A stretch of DNA of 64,000 nucleotides. Origin: Ceratotherium simum simum. Taxonomy: Eukaryota > Chordata > Mammalia > Perissodactyla > Rhinocerotidae. This document shows, one piece after another, positions 24,609 to 35,933 of this stretch. The stretch spans positions 354,716 to 418,715 of the forward strand of contig NW_004454177.1 in assembly GCF_000283155.1 (NCBI RefSeq), read 5' to 3'. The position numbers were made by a program, and so were the translations under genes. The notes beneath the pieces are model-generated. The model saw only the letters and a program-made list of their open reading frames with translations. It had not been told where the DNA came from and did not search any database. The stretch's first letter is position 1; every line of letters starts with the position of its first letter.

Positions 24609-25775
24609 CATACAGTGAAAAAAATCATAAAAGAAATTAAAATTCTACATTAGAAATTAATGCAAAAAGAAAAAGGAAGGGAATAACGGAGGAATAAAAA
24701 AAGACATGACATGAAACAAAATGTAAGATAACAGATGTAAATCCAACTATATCAATATTAACATTAAAATATGAGTAGGTTGAAAATTCAATCAAAAGGC
24801 AGAGATTGTACAACTGGACAAAAAACATGACGACAACAACATGATCCAAATACATAATGTCTTTAGAAGACACATTTTAGTTTCCAAGGTACAAACAGAA
24901 TGAAAGTAAAAGCATGGAAAAAGATATATCATGCAAACAACAACTATAGGAAAGCTGAAGTGGCTAGACTAACAGACAAAATAGATTTTAAAACAAAAGA
25001 CAATGCTACCAGAGATAAAGAGGGACATTTTATAATGATAAAAAGATCAATCTACTAAGAAGATAAAATAATTAAATACATATATGTATCTGATATCAGT
25101 ATCAAAATACAAGAAGCAAAAAATGGCAGACTTGAGGGGGGAAATAGACAATTCAGTAATACTCCACTTTCAATAGTGGATAAAATAACAAGGCAGAAGG
25201 TCAACAGAGAAATAAATGACTTGAATAACACTATAAACGAACTAGAACTAATAGACATCTGTAGAAGACTCCATCCAACATCAACAGTTGTTCTCAAGTT
25301 CATATGGAATATTCTTCAGGATAAACCATATACTAGCTCATAAAACCAACCTCATTAAGTTTAAAAGAACTGAACTATCCAAAGTATGTTCTCTAACTAT
25401 GATGAAATGAAATGAGAAACTAATAACAGAAAGAAGTTTAGGAAATTCACAAATATGTGGAAATTAAACAATGCACCACAAATAACCAATGAGTCAAAAA
25501 TAAATAAAAATGGAAATTGAAAATACTTTGAGATAAATGGAAATAAAGATACAATATACCAAAACTTATGTAATGCTGCTAATACAGAGCTTAGAAGAAA
25601 ATTTGTACTTTGAATACCTATAATAAGAAGAAAGTTCTGAAATCAATAACCTAACTTTCCACCTTAAAACCCTGAAAAGATAAGAAAACACCAAATCTAA
25701 AGCAAGCAGGAGGAAGAAAATAATACAGATTGTGGTGGAAATTAATGACATAAAGAATAGAAAAACAATAGAAAG

Positions 25776-26071
25776 GGCCGGCCCTGTGGCTTAGCGGTTC
25801 AGGGCACACGCTCCGCTACTGGCAGCCCGGGTTCGGATTCCGGGCGTGCACCGATGCACCACTTCTCCGGCAATGCTGAGGCCACGTCCCACATACAGCA
25901 ACTAAAAGGATGTGCAACTATGACATACAATTATCTACTGGGGCTTTGGGGAAAAAAAAGGAGGAGGATTGGCAATAGATGTTAGCTCAGAGCCAGTATT
26001 CCTCAGCAAAAAGAGGAGGATTAGCATGAATAATAGCTCAGGGCTGATCTTCCACATCAAAAAAAAAAAAA
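25776..26071 (+). mobile_element. ERE-type SINE with perfect 17-base duplication
   Basis: Longer ERE type, same layout as the copy at 5952 ('gaggccacgtcccacataca', 'ctactggggctttggggaaa'). The duplication agaaaaacaatagaaag at 25759-25775 and 26072-26088 is identical, indicating a young insertion. Confidence 0.95.
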
Positions 26072-26379
26072 AGAAAAACAATAGAAAGAATCAATAAAAT
26101 CAATCGCTGGTTCTGAGAGAGGATAAAGTTAATAAACCTTCATCTGGGATGACCAATGGAAAAAAGAGAGAAGACAAATTACTGGAATCACAACAGTAAG
26201 ATGAGACATATTACCAACCTCACAGAAATAAAAAGGATTATAAAGGAATAATATGAACAACTGTATATCAGTGAATTAGATAACTTACAGGAAATGAAAA
26301 AATTCTTTGAAAGATACCAGAAACTGCCAAACTGACTCAAGAAGAAATCTGAATAGTCCTATTAAGAAATAAAGATTTG

Positions 26380-26563
26380 TGGCCGGCCCCATGGCCTAGT
26401 GGTTAAGTTCGGCGCATTCCACTTCCCTAACATGAGTTCAGCTCCCGGTCACAGACATGCACCACTCATTGGTGGCCATGCTGTGGTGGTGACCCACATA
26501 CAAAATAGAAGAATATTAGCACAGATGTTAGCTCAGGGTGAACCTTCCTCAGCAAAAAAAGAG
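26380..26563 (+). mobile_element. ERE-type SINE, short form
   Basis: Opens 'ggccggccccatggcctagt' and ends 'ctcagcaaaaaaagag'. Only one 'TTAGCTCAGGG' block. Duplication aaagatttg at 26371-26379 and 26564-26572. Confidence 0.92.
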
Positions 26564-28610
26564 AAAGATTTGAATTAGTAATCAAAACACGACCCACAAA
26601 TAAAAGCCTAAGCCCACATGGCTTCAATATTAAGTTCTCTGAAACATTTCAGGAAGAATTAATAACAATTCTTTACAAATGGTTTGAAAAATAGAAGAGG
26701 GAGGAACATTTCCCAACTCATTCTACAAATCCTGGAATACCCTGATACCGAAAATCAAAGACATCACAAGAAAACAAAACAAAACATAACCAGTCAATAT
26801 TTCTTATGAATATGGAGTAAAAATAATGAGCAAAACACTTGCAAACAAAATGCACCAACATATTGAAATAATTATGCACCATGATCAAATGGGAATTTAT
26901 CCCAGGAATGCAAGTTTGTATTGATATCCAAAAATCAATTAATGTGATAAACCATATCAAAAAACAGCAACAAAAACACATGATAATCTCAATACATGCA
27001 GAAAAATCGCTGGACAAATTTAGCACAATTTTATAATAAAAACACTCAACACACTAGGAATAGAATTGAACTGCTTCAGCATAATAAGTGGCATCTGTGA
27101 AAAACTCACAACCAACATCATACTTAATGATAAAAGACTGGATGCTTTCCCCCAATGAAGAACAAGACAAGGATTCTGCTCTTAGCACATCTATTCAACA
27201 TTGTATTAGAATTTCTAGCCAGAGAAATTAAGCAAGAAAAAAACCCTAAAAGTAAAGAAAAAGAACTAGAAGGTATCCATGTGGGAGAGAAAAAAGTAAA
27301 ACTATCCCTACTTGCAAGTGGCATGATCATCTATACAGAAAATCTTAAGGCATCCACTAGAACATATTAGAACTGATGAAGGAGTTCAGCAAGATTGCAG
27401 GATACAAGATCAATATACAAAATAAATTGTATTTTTATGTACTGGCAATGAAAACTCTTCAAAGGATATCAAGAAAATAATTCCATTTATAAAAGCACCT
27501 AAAAGAATAAAATACCTAGGAATAAATTTAACCAAGAAAGTGAAATACTGTTACACTGAAAATAATAAAACAGTGCTGAAAAGGAAAATCTGGATGAATG
27601 GAAAAGCATATCATATTTGTGGATTAGAAGACTTGATATTGTTAAGATGATAATTCTCCCCAAGTAGGTCTACAGATTTAATGCAATCCATATCAGAATC
27701 TCAGCTGTCTTCTTTGTAAAAACTGACAAGCTAATTTTAAAATTCATATGGGATTGCAAAGAACCCTCCCAGAATATCCAAACTATCTTTAAAAAGAAGC
27801 AGAACTTAGGAGAACTCACTTCCCAATTTCAAAACTTACTATAAAGTAATGGTATTCAACACAGTGTGGTACTGGCATAAGAATAGATATATAGATAAAT
27901 GGAATAGAACTGAGACTTCACAACTAAAGCAACCTATGTCTGTATGGCCACTGATTTTCAACAAAGGGAGCTAAGACCTATTCAATGGTAAAGAATAGCC
28001 TTTCAACAAATGGTCTTGGACAATTGGAAATCCACATGCAAAAAAATAACTTTGGACTCATCTCACATCATATACAAAAATTAACTCAAAATGGATCAAA
28101 AATCTGAATGTAAGAACTAAAACTATAAAATTCTTAGAAAAAAACTTACTGGAAAATCCTCATCATCTTGGATTTGGCAATGTTTTTTTAGAAATGACTT
28201 CAAAAACAGAAGCAACAAAAGAAGAGATAGATAAATTAGACATCAAAATTCAAAACTTTTGTGCATAAAGGGCACTATCAAGAAGGTGAAAAGATTACCC
28301 ACAGAGTGGAAGAAAACATTTGAAAATCATATTTTTCATAAGAGTCTACATTTGGAAATCATATTTTTCATGAGTCTAGTATCCAAGGATATATGAAGAA
28401 CTCTTACAATTCAACAACAGAAAGACTGCTTGATTTAAAAATGGGCAAAAGACTTGAATAGATTTTTTTTTTCTAAAGAATATATACAAGGCTCAACAAG
28501 TGTATGAAACAACCCTCAACATCATTAGTCATCAGAGAAATGGCAAATAAAACTATAGTGAGCCACTACTTCACGACTATTAAGATGACTATAATCAAAA
28601 ATGGAAAGTA

Positions 28611-28820
28611 GGGGCCAGCCAGTTGCGTAGTGGTTAAGTTCGTGCACTCCACTGCAGCAGCCCAGTGTTCACATGTTTGAATACTGGGAAGGGACCTAAG
28701 CACCTCTCATCAAGCCATGTGTGGCGAGATCCCATATACAAAATCAAGGAAGATGGGCATGGATGTTAGCTCAGGGCTAATATTTCTCACCAAAAAACAA
28801 AACAAAACAAAAAAAAAAAA
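28611..28820 (+). mobile_element. ERE-type SINE
   Basis: Opens 'ggggccagccagttgcgtag', ends in an A-rich tail with 'caaaacaaaacaa'. It splits the L1M C-terminal region. Flanks 'atggaaagta' and 'aggaaaata' may be an eroded duplication. Confidence 0.9.
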
Positions 28821-29439
28821 GGAAAATAATGTGTTGGCAAGGAAGTGTGAAATTAGAACCCTCATACATTGCTGGTGGGAGTGTAAAATGGTGCAGCCAC
28901 TATGGAAAATAGTTTGGTGATTCATCAAAAGCTTAAACACAGAATTATCATATGATCCAGTAATACCAAATATAGACCCAAAAGAATTGAAAATAGGTGT
29001 TCAAACATAAATGTATAAACAAATGTTCATAGCAGCACTATTCACAACATCCAAAAGATAGAAACAACCCAAATATATATCAAATAATGAATGGATACAC
29101 AAACTGTGGTATATCTGTACAATTGAATAGTATTTAGCCACAAAAAGGAATATGCTAACCCATAGAATGTACAAGCTCAAGAGTAAACCTAAGGTAAATT
29201 CTGCACTTTGGATGATTATGATATGTCAATGTAGGTTCATCCTTGGTAAAGAAAGTACCATTCTGGTGAGTGATGTTGATAATGGGGGTGGCTATGCATG
29301 TGTGGAAGCAAGGAGTATATGGGAAATCTCTACACCTTCCTCTCAACTTTTTTGTAAATCTAAAACTGCTTAAAAAATAAAGTTTTTTAAAAATGTAAAA
29401 TAAAGAATGACTTCAGGGAGCCAAGAAACTACGGACATT

Positions 29440-29790
29440 CAGGTGACATACAATAAGACTGAAAAAAAAAAAGTGACATGGAGAAAACTTGAAAACATTA
29501 AGCTAAGGAAGCCAGTCAAATTCGTCCACATATGATGTGATTCCATTTATATGAAATGTCCAAAATAGAAAAATCTATAGATACATAATGTAGATTCATA
29601 ATGCTTAGGGTGGAAGATGATGGGAGAAGAGGGGAATGGTAGCTAAAGGGTGCAGGACTTCTTTTTGTGGTGATGAAAATGTTCCAAAATTGTGGTGATG
29701 GTTGCATCTGTGAAGATACTAAGAACCACTGAATTATGCACTTTAAATGGGTGAATTGTTTGATATGTGAATTATCTCTCAACAAAACTT
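29440..29790 (+). mobile_element. Old L1M 3' end, second copy
   Basis: 'gtgattccatttatatgaaa', 'tgatgaaaatgttccaaaat', 'gtgatggttgcatctgtgaa' and 'accactgaattatgcacttt' are typical of another ancient L1 3' UTR, distinct from the one ending at 29395. It ends 'attatctctcaacaaaac'. Confidence 0.8.
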
Positions 29791-29869
29791 TTTAAAAAAT
29801 TGTGGCAATTGAAAATGCTTGATACACTATTAAAACAAGATAATAATATATAAAATATGACTACAAACG

Positions 29870-29950
29870 TATAAATATCTATACATATATGGATAGGTAG
29901 ATAAATATGTATATGTACACAGATAGACATACATATAGATAGTATAGGTG
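29870..29950. repeat. AT-rich (GATA/TATG)-like low-complexity patch
   Basis: Runs such as 'atacatatatggataggtag' and 'cagatagacatacatataga'; imperfect tetranucleotide repeats. Confidence 0.55.
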
Positions 29951-30534
29951 AAATAATTTTAAACATGAAGTCAGAAACTTTAGTTCCAATTTAATCACTA
30001 ATGAGAGAGAGAGGAAAAATGCCAAAGTGTTAATAGTGGCAATCTTTGGGTGGTAGGATTAGTGACCCATTTCTATTCACTTTACTTTTTTACAGTTTTC
30101 CTATTTTCTTCAAACCTATTTATTTACATGAGAAAAAGATGATTATTATTTTTGAAGGGTCAGGTATTCTAGAACTCAAATTCAATCTTTGACTTAATGA
30201 AACAATATTTAACGTTCTTATGAAATTCAAACAGTTGTCATAAAGAATGAATACACTCACCTGAGAGTACAGGCTCAATGCTAATATAAGTTAATAGATA
30301 CATGGATATCACCTGCTTCTAAAATATAACTGAATTTCTTTATATCAAACTCAAATACATGTCATTCAACAAAACATAGACTACTAAACAATAGAAATCA
30401 ATAAAGCAAATTCAACGGACTACAGATTTTTTGGGAAGTTGGAGAATATTCCATGTAAATTGAAAAGAAGTTCCTGGAAAACAATATTTATTCTATAATT
30501 CCTACAATACAGAGATAGCATTAGCACAATGATA
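29951..30534. other. AT-rich stretch, nothing recognised
   Basis: About 580 bases downstream of the OR10D-like gene with no coding or repeat signal that I can name. Confidence 0.45.
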
Positions 30535-30740
30535 TGACCCTTTTGTTCACATCTTAACTCAGCAACTTTCTAACTCTGCGATATTGAGGAAGTGTCTTAA
30601 CCTCTCAGTGTGTTAATATCCCTCTCAGTAAATTGGGACAATAATATTATCTACTCCATATGATAATTATCATAGTTACATATGTCAGTATATGTAAAGT
30701 GCATAAAATAGTGCCTGCATAAAATAACAAGCACTGTAAA
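30535..30740 (+). mobile_element. MIR SINE
   Basis: 'ctctgcgatattgaggaagt' followed by 'gtcttaacctctcagtgtgt', 'taaattgggacaataatatt' and 'atgtaaagtgcataaaatag' then 'tgcctgcata' follow the forward MIR consensus closely. Confidence 0.83.
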
Positions 30741-30917
30741 AGATTTTGTTGAATAAAAAATTATATATATATGTATATATGCATAAAGCACACCAGAATG
30801 TATTCAACTTCACCTACTTGTCCTAAATTCCATATAACATTCACACCAACTGTAAGAGACTAGTTTCCCCAGGTAAATACGAGGCAAAGTTGTAAGGACA
30901 GATGATGACATGAGAGC

Positions 30918-31856
30918 TTAGGCCCCACAAGTATGTACTCCTTGGATTAGTGCTTTTCTCAGAGCCAACTTCACATCCTTGTTTCTCAAGGTATATATCA
31001 AAGGATTCAGGAAAGGAGTAACAATATTATTCAACACCGAAACTGCAGAATCCAGCCAAGAGCTGGAGACAGGCCTTAGATAAGTGAGGAACACAGGTCC
31101 ATAGAAGAGCAGGATGGAAGTCAAGTGGGCACTGCAGGTTGAGAAGGCTCTGCTCCTGCCTTCTGAGGAGCTGATTTTCAAGATAGAGATAACAATGCGA
31201 ATATAAGAAGTGAGGATAAGAAGAAAACACATGAGTGCAACAACACCTACATTGGTGAAACTCACTGTCTGAGCTAGAGAGGTGTCTGCACAGGCCAGGG
31301 GCAGCACCATCGGGATATCACAGAAGAAATTGTTCACCTGATTGGGGCCACAATAGGGTAACTTAAAGACAAGGAATGTGAGGACAGATGCATGCAGACA
31401 GCTCCCCATCCAGGTGCCTAGAGTCATGATGGTGCACACCCTGTGGTTCATGATGACCGTGTATCGCAAGGGGTGACAGATGGCTGCAAAACGGTCATAG
31501 GCCATCACGGTGTACAGGAAACACTCAGTGCAACCCAGGAAGTGGTAAAAGAAGACTTGGGAGGCACAGCCCTGGTAAGAGATGGTCCGGCTTTGCCCCA
31601 TTAGGGAAAGCATCATTTTGGGGGAATTCACTGAAGGGAAAAATATGTCAAAGACTGACAAATTTCCCAGGAAGAAATACATGGGGATGTGGAGGTTGGA
31701 GGAAGAGAGGATGGTCAGAAGAATGAGCAGGTTTCCCAGGAGAGTGAGCAAGTAGCAGGTCAGAAATAAGAAAAACAGCACAGTATCCAGCTCTTTTGTG
31801 TGTGAGATTCCCATAAGGAGGAACACAGTTACAGAGGTGTGATTCCTCATCTTCAT
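30918..31856 (-). CDS. Olfactory receptor, family 10, OR10D-like (intact)
   Basis: A 312-residue seven-transmembrane odorant receptor, acting in the cilia of olfactory neurons through the olfactory Gs-type protein. Seen in the protein: N-glycosylation sequon N5-H-T; GN at 41-42 (TM1); 'PMYFF' 58-62 (TM2); C97 and C179 for the conserved TM3-loop disulfide, with C169 and C189 in the same loop; 'MAYDR' 118-122 with F in place of Y at 123; SY 217-218 (TM5); 'RAFSTCSAH' 236-244 (TM6); 'NPLIY' 284-288 (TM7). Length and motifs are complete, with no stop. The start follows a good splice acceptor by 12 bases; M3 is an alternative start. 'TVIMNHRVC' and 'YHFLGCTECFLYTVM' resemble OR10D most; OR10N is possible. 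The ligand is unknown. A related broken copy lies 2.9 kb upstream. Confidence 0.95.
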   Translation of the reverse strand: MKMRNHTSVTVFLLMGISHTKELDTVLFFLFLTCYLLTLLGNLLILLTILSSSNLHIPMYFFLGNLSVFDIFFPSVNSPKMMLSLMGQSRTISYQGCASQVFFYHFLGCTECFLYTVMAYDRFAAICHPLRYTVIMNHRVCTIMTLGTWMGSCLHASVLTFLVFKLPYCGPNQVNNFFCDIPMVLPLACADTSLAQTVSFTNVGVVALMCFLLILTSYIRIVISILKISSSEGRSRAFSTCSAHLTSILLFYGPVFLTYLRPVSSSWLDSAVSVLNNIVTPFLNPLIYTLRNKDVKLALRKALIQGVHTCGA

Positions 31857-31868
31857 GTCTAGTTAGAC

Positions 31869-31870
31869 CT
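31869..31870 (-). other. Predicted splice acceptor of the OR10D-like coding exon
   Basis: On the minus strand 'ttgatcttccag' precedes the start codon, with AG 12 bases upstream of ATG. OR genes usually have 5' noncoding exons spliced just upstream of a single coding exon. Confidence 0.65.
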
Positions 31871-31979
31871 GGAAGATCAAAGAATGGCCTCATTGAGATG
31901 AGCTTTTCCCAAAAACACTAATACCTTCATAGAACCCATTGGAAATGGTTAATACCTGTGTATTATAAAGAACTTCTAA

Positions 31980-32075
31980 ACAGTAGTCAGTCCAATTCTG
32001 TCACTAACTAATGTGTGACTTTGAGTAAGTCATTTATTTAGTTTTTATCTGTTTCCTCAGATGGAAAATAGAGAT
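31980..32075 (+). mobile_element. MIR fragment
   Basis: 'gtcactaactaatgtgtgac' and 'tttgagtaagtcatttattt', then 'gtttcctcagatggaaaata', correspond to the MIR central core. Confidence 0.65.
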
Positions 32076-32786
32076 AACACAAGAGGCAGACTAGAGAGAG
32101 GGCAGAAAATAAACCTTACGGTTGGATATATCTGACCTTAAATGTGAAATGTACTTCCCAATCTGTGATTTTGGATAACTGGAAATATCTCTAAATCTCT
32201 TCTGTATTTGTATAGATTGTATAATAATATCTTATTTTTATGAGGTTAATGCCTTAACGTATATTAAGTCCCTAGTGTACTGCCTGCTCCTACTCACCCT
32301 TGTTAAAAAAGTTCATTCAAGATACTAATATTCTAATTTTAATGAGTCTTTATTCCACACAGTTCTGGGATCATCTGTTGATATGAATGATTCGTAAAAT
32401 TGTTTTCTCCATCACCAGCCAAAACAACTATAAACTGAGAATTGCCTAGTGAGAATACAGTAAAATAGGATGGGGAAGATAATATTTAATGTGGGAAAAA
32501 GCAATAGACAACTATCAATATTAAATGCAACCGTCTTCTTTCAATAAATTTTATCCCTCAAGAGTATTTATGTCTGCACTATGACTGAATATGTACAATA
32601 CCCACTAATGTTTTTAAAGTTAAGCTACATTAATCAGGGAATAGCTCCGGAAAATAACACGGAGTCAACTAAGCCAGTATTAGCCCAAACTAAAATAGAT
32701 CAAATTCTCATATTTTTCCCACCTTCCTCTAGTACATATAACCTGACAGAAGATGAGAAGACGTGCTCTAGACAGAAGGCACTTAC
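32076..32786. other. Stretch within the predicted OR 5' intron, no gene recognised
   Basis: AT-rich sequence between the MIR fragment and the GC-richer block. One 72-codon open frame (32581-32799) resembles nothing known. Confidence 0.45.
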
Positions 32787-33150
32787 AGACCAGATTTAAG
32801 GGAAACTGCTGACTTGGGCTGAAAACCAGGCCCCACATCCCCTCTGCCCTGATTCCTTTCCTTTCAGATGCTGTGGAAGATGAGAGCCAGCCTGTCAGGC
32901 CGTAAAAGCTGAGCGCTTCTCTTTCTCAGGCTCAGTCACTCAGGCCTGAAAGTCGAGTCCCAAGAGTGACTGGTCCCTGAGTGAAGGAGCAGCATCCGTT
33001 CCCTCAAGAGAGAAGAAATGTGTTTGGTGTTGCTTTGGGACCCTCTTCCCTAGTGGGCACCAACTCAAAGTCTATAGAACAGAGGGAGCAGTTAGACTGC
33101 AGACTTTCCTCTTCCCTCCCTCTTTCTCCCCACGGCCTCTACCTCATTAT
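32787..33150 (-). promoter_or_regulatory. Candidate 5' noncoding exon and promoter block of the OR10D-like gene
   Basis: A GC-richer, non-repeat block in AT-rich DNA, 0.9-1.3 kb upstream of the start codon on the gene's strand. A consensus splice donor core GTAAGT lies on the minus strand at 32786-32781, at the edge of this block, and could pair with the acceptor at 31869-31870 across a 0.9 kb intron. The element is inferred from position, composition and splice signals only; no transcription start is visible. Confidence 0.4.
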
Positions 33151-33889
33151 TTCTTAGACTAAAAAAATTATGTAGCAGCAATTAGTTATTTTCAGTTTCC
33201 AAAACTCTTTGATTATCAATAACTCTTGGGTATGTTTTTCCTCTACTGGAGACCTATCCGTTGGGTTCAAATATTTGAAATTTCTCAGTGATCCTGTGCT
33301 TGGAAGATCTGTGTTTGGAGAAAGAGTCGGGGATTAGGAAAGTAACCACTTAGAAAAAGAGGCAACATTCCCATCTTGGTGTTAAAACAAAACACACCAG
33401 CAACAGTTTTTTCCATATTTCGCTTTATAATTCTCCCAATGATCACTTCTTCAACTGGATGAATTCATATTTTATCATTTTCTAAAATCTTTTTATTTTC
33501 CCTTAAGACTACTACTGATGTTTATCTTACCATACTTTAATTATTGTAACTTGGTTTAATTTCTATTTAAAGAATTCAGTCAGCTGACTGCTGTGTAGAG
33601 AATGGATCAGAGCAATCAAGAGTAGAATTTGGTAGGAGTGTTAGCACATTATTTTTACTGGCTGCCCAAAGAAACAAGCACATGGACCTGTAAAAAATGT
33701 TATGGCTAAAATCACTTTGAGCTCATACAAAAGGCACAAAATGACAACTGTAATAAGGTTTAAGTAATTTTACAACCTTCTAATATTCGTTGTCCTTCCT
33801 TCCAAGGAATTCAGAAGCAACTTCTGTCTCCATGGTTTTGAAATCATAATTACTGCTTACTGGGAATCTCCTTTTTTTTGTTTTTATCC
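33151..33889. other. Stretch without recognised features
   Basis: AT-rich. A TAAT-type homeodomain core ('caattagttatt') near 33178 could be an OR promoter site but is common by chance. Confidence 0.4.
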
Positions 33890-34090
33890 AGACTTTTCAA
33901 GGCCTCTTTATTTAATCCTTGCATCAAACCCATGAGTTAGATCTTATTATCTTTTTAAAGATGAAAATAGGGCTCAAAATTTCAAATAGTTACCAAAGAT
34001 TACTCCAAAAGTCAGTCATAGAGCTTGGATTTGAATTTCAATCTATCTGCATTTGAAACCTATGTTCAATTCTAACAAAGTGGAATAAAT
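33890..34090 (-). mobile_element. MIR SINE
   Basis: Reverse-oriented: 'ttaatccttgcatcaaaccc', 'gagttagatcttattatctt', 'agcttggatttgaatttcaa' match the MIR order with heavy divergence. Confidence 0.72.
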
Positions 34091-34214
34091 ATTTTGTCTT
34101 GATTTAAAAAGTAAACATGCTTAGTCATATATTTCTACCAATTTTTCTGTTCTTTAGCTTTGTTTTTAAAATAAAGAAAAAAATCTGATCGTCATAAAAG
34201 CTTAAAAAACTTTG

Positions 34215-34640
34215 ACTAACAATGACCTATATTTTAAACAGCTTTATTGAGATATAATTTACATGACATAAAACTCATCCATTTTAAGAGTACAATTGAA
34301 TGAGAATATATTTACAAAGAGTGTATATTTGTAGAGTTGTACAACCATCACCACAATTTCAGATTTCCCTTGTACTTAAAAGGAGGCCCACTTACCAGCA
34401 TTTCCATACCTACCCCCAACTCTAGGCAATTATTAATCTACTTTCTGTCTCTATGTATTTGACCCTTTTGGATATTTCTTACAAGTAGAATCATAAAGTG
34501 TGTTATTTTTTATTTGGCTTTTTTCACTGAACATAATGTTTTTGAGATTCATCACTGTTGTTGCATGTGTTAGTATTTTGTTCCTTTATATTGATGAGTA
34601 ATATTCTATTGTACGGATATTTCTAATTCCTGAACCATAG
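34215..34640 (-). mobile_element. Old L1M 3' end, antisense
   Basis: 'agctttattgagatataatt', 'gtagagttgtacaaccatca' and 'ccacaatttcagatttccct', then 'ggatatttcttacaagtaga', are the antisense of an ancient L1 3' region. It sits between the truncated OR copy and the intact gene. Confidence 0.8.
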
Positions 34641-34755
34641 GCTAAGATTCTAACTTTTTTCTTAGTGCCTAAAGATGTATAAAAGATTATTTGTATAAAT
34701 GGAGACATTTTGAGGATCTTGAAATTATTATCATCATCCAGTCATCCATCATCCT

Positions 34756-35025
34756 GATGGTCCGGCTTTACCTCATCAGGTAGAGCAACATTTTGGTGGA
34801 AACTACTGAAGGGAAAAATACGTCAAACACTGACAAGTTTCCCAGGAAGAAATACATGGGGGAGTGGAGGTTGGAGGAAACCAGAATGATGAGGAAGATG
34901 AGCAGGTTCCCCAGCAAGGTAAGGAGGTAGAAGACAAAAAACAGGACAAAGAGCATATTCTCCAGCCCTTCAGTATTAGGAATTCCCAACAGGATGAACT
35001 CCGTCATGGAAGTGTAGCTCTGCAT
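34756..35025 (-). pseudogene. Truncated OR10D-like olfactory receptor pseudogene
   Basis: The first ~85 codons of an OR related to the intact minus-strand gene: sequon-free N-terminus, 'LLGNLLIFL' (TM1), 'PMYFFLGNLSVFDVFFPSV' (TM2), then 'KMLLYLMR' and a TAA at 34770-34768. Against the intact paralogue the stop falls where the sequence reads GQ ('LMGQSRTIS'), so it is a substitution. Similarity continues in frame for only four more codons and ends at 34756; TM3-TM7 are absent, which indicates a deletion or breakpoint. No receptor can be made. Confidence 0.93.
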
Positions 35026-35044
35026 GTTTATGCATCAGGCAGTC

Positions 35045-35046
35045 CT
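35045..35046 (-). other. Retained splice acceptor of the OR pseudogene
   Basis: On the minus strand 'gcttttccag' ends 19 bases upstream of the old start codon. It suggests the copy arose by DNA duplication rather than retroposition. Confidence 0.55.
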
Positions 35047-35916
35047 GGAAAAGCAAAGCAACAATCACGATATAAGATCACAAATAACTGGGTCTATATC
35101 TTCCTAATAGAGTTATTTCCATCTAAGGTAGTGACTGCAAGTAAAAGAAGACCAAAAGAGGAAAAGGAAACCAATAATAAATCTGGCCCTGCAGCTAAAT
35201 AATGTGTCAAATTTGGCCTCAGTTTTTTCATATGTTAATTTAGGTAGCAGAATAATGTATCTCTATAGTTGTCAAACCTCTTACAGGCATCAAGACTTAT
35301 TAGCAGTTTTATGTAGTTTCAATCCGATTTAACATCACGCACAACTGGCATATTTCAGAACCATCTTCTCCATGGAAAATTTGTCATCAGATGACAACTT
35401 AATTTTAATTCCAGCCAATTCATAGTTAGTTGGTAAATAGTCCAATTACCCAAATATATGTATATAAAAATGTGAATCTAAACAGAAATTATATACACAT
35501 CTATTTATTTTTACTGTCATCAGTACTCTTTCCATTCTGTAGTGTTTATATTTTTAAAAAGTATACAATTCGTGTTTATGACCTCCTCACACACAGAAAG
35601 AAATTGGATTGAGACCAGAAGAAAGTAATGCATAAGTAATGGAAATAACTACTGCATTCCACTAGAAATGTATCCCTCCTCAACTACACTTTATTTCTAT
35701 ACTACAAATCTCACAAAAGTACATTTTAATGACATTAATATTATTTAGCATTATTAATTAGTGTCATTCATAGATAAACCTAAAAAAAATCAATTATATT
35801 TTCTGAAGGCCCAATATCTCCTGTTCATTTGTATCCCATTTTATGTTAGCCCTCCCTATGTTGTCACTGGGTATAACTGTGATCAATATTTCATCATAGG
35901 AAATAATCTGATAAAT
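35047..35916. other. AT-rich stretch, no gene recognised
   Basis: About 870 bases upstream of the pseudogene. Nothing coding or clearly repetitive. Confidence 0.45.
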
Positions 35917-35933
35917 CTATTCATACTATTTAT

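Larger units (their letters stand above)
24740..28990 (+). pseudogene. L1M ORF2, decayed and SINE-interrupted
   Basis: Endonuclease-like start near 24745, 'ISDKIDFK'-type sequence near 24975, reverse-transcriptase-like pieces at 26820-27370 including a 'LLAHLFNIVLEFLAREIKQEK' segment (27155-27370), and the C-terminal cysteine-region '[15 protein letters not shown]' at about 28860-28905. Many stops and four ERE insertions. It cannot encode ORF2p. Confidence 0.8.
21476..29395 (+). mobile_element. Old, nearly full-length L1M hosting five SINEs
   Basis: Starts with an L1M 5' UTR ('gaggagggatttctgtcatg', 'gaggagctctgtggacttcc'), then a GC-richer leader to about 22200, an ORF1 region about 23100-23780, ORF2 endonuclease from about 24740, reverse transcriptase 26760-27370, the C-terminal region to about 28990 and a 3' UTR ending 'aaaaataaagttttttaaaa' at about 29395. 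Five EREs (22241, 24363, 25776, 26380, 28611) interrupt it. All frames are broken. Confidence 0.82.
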
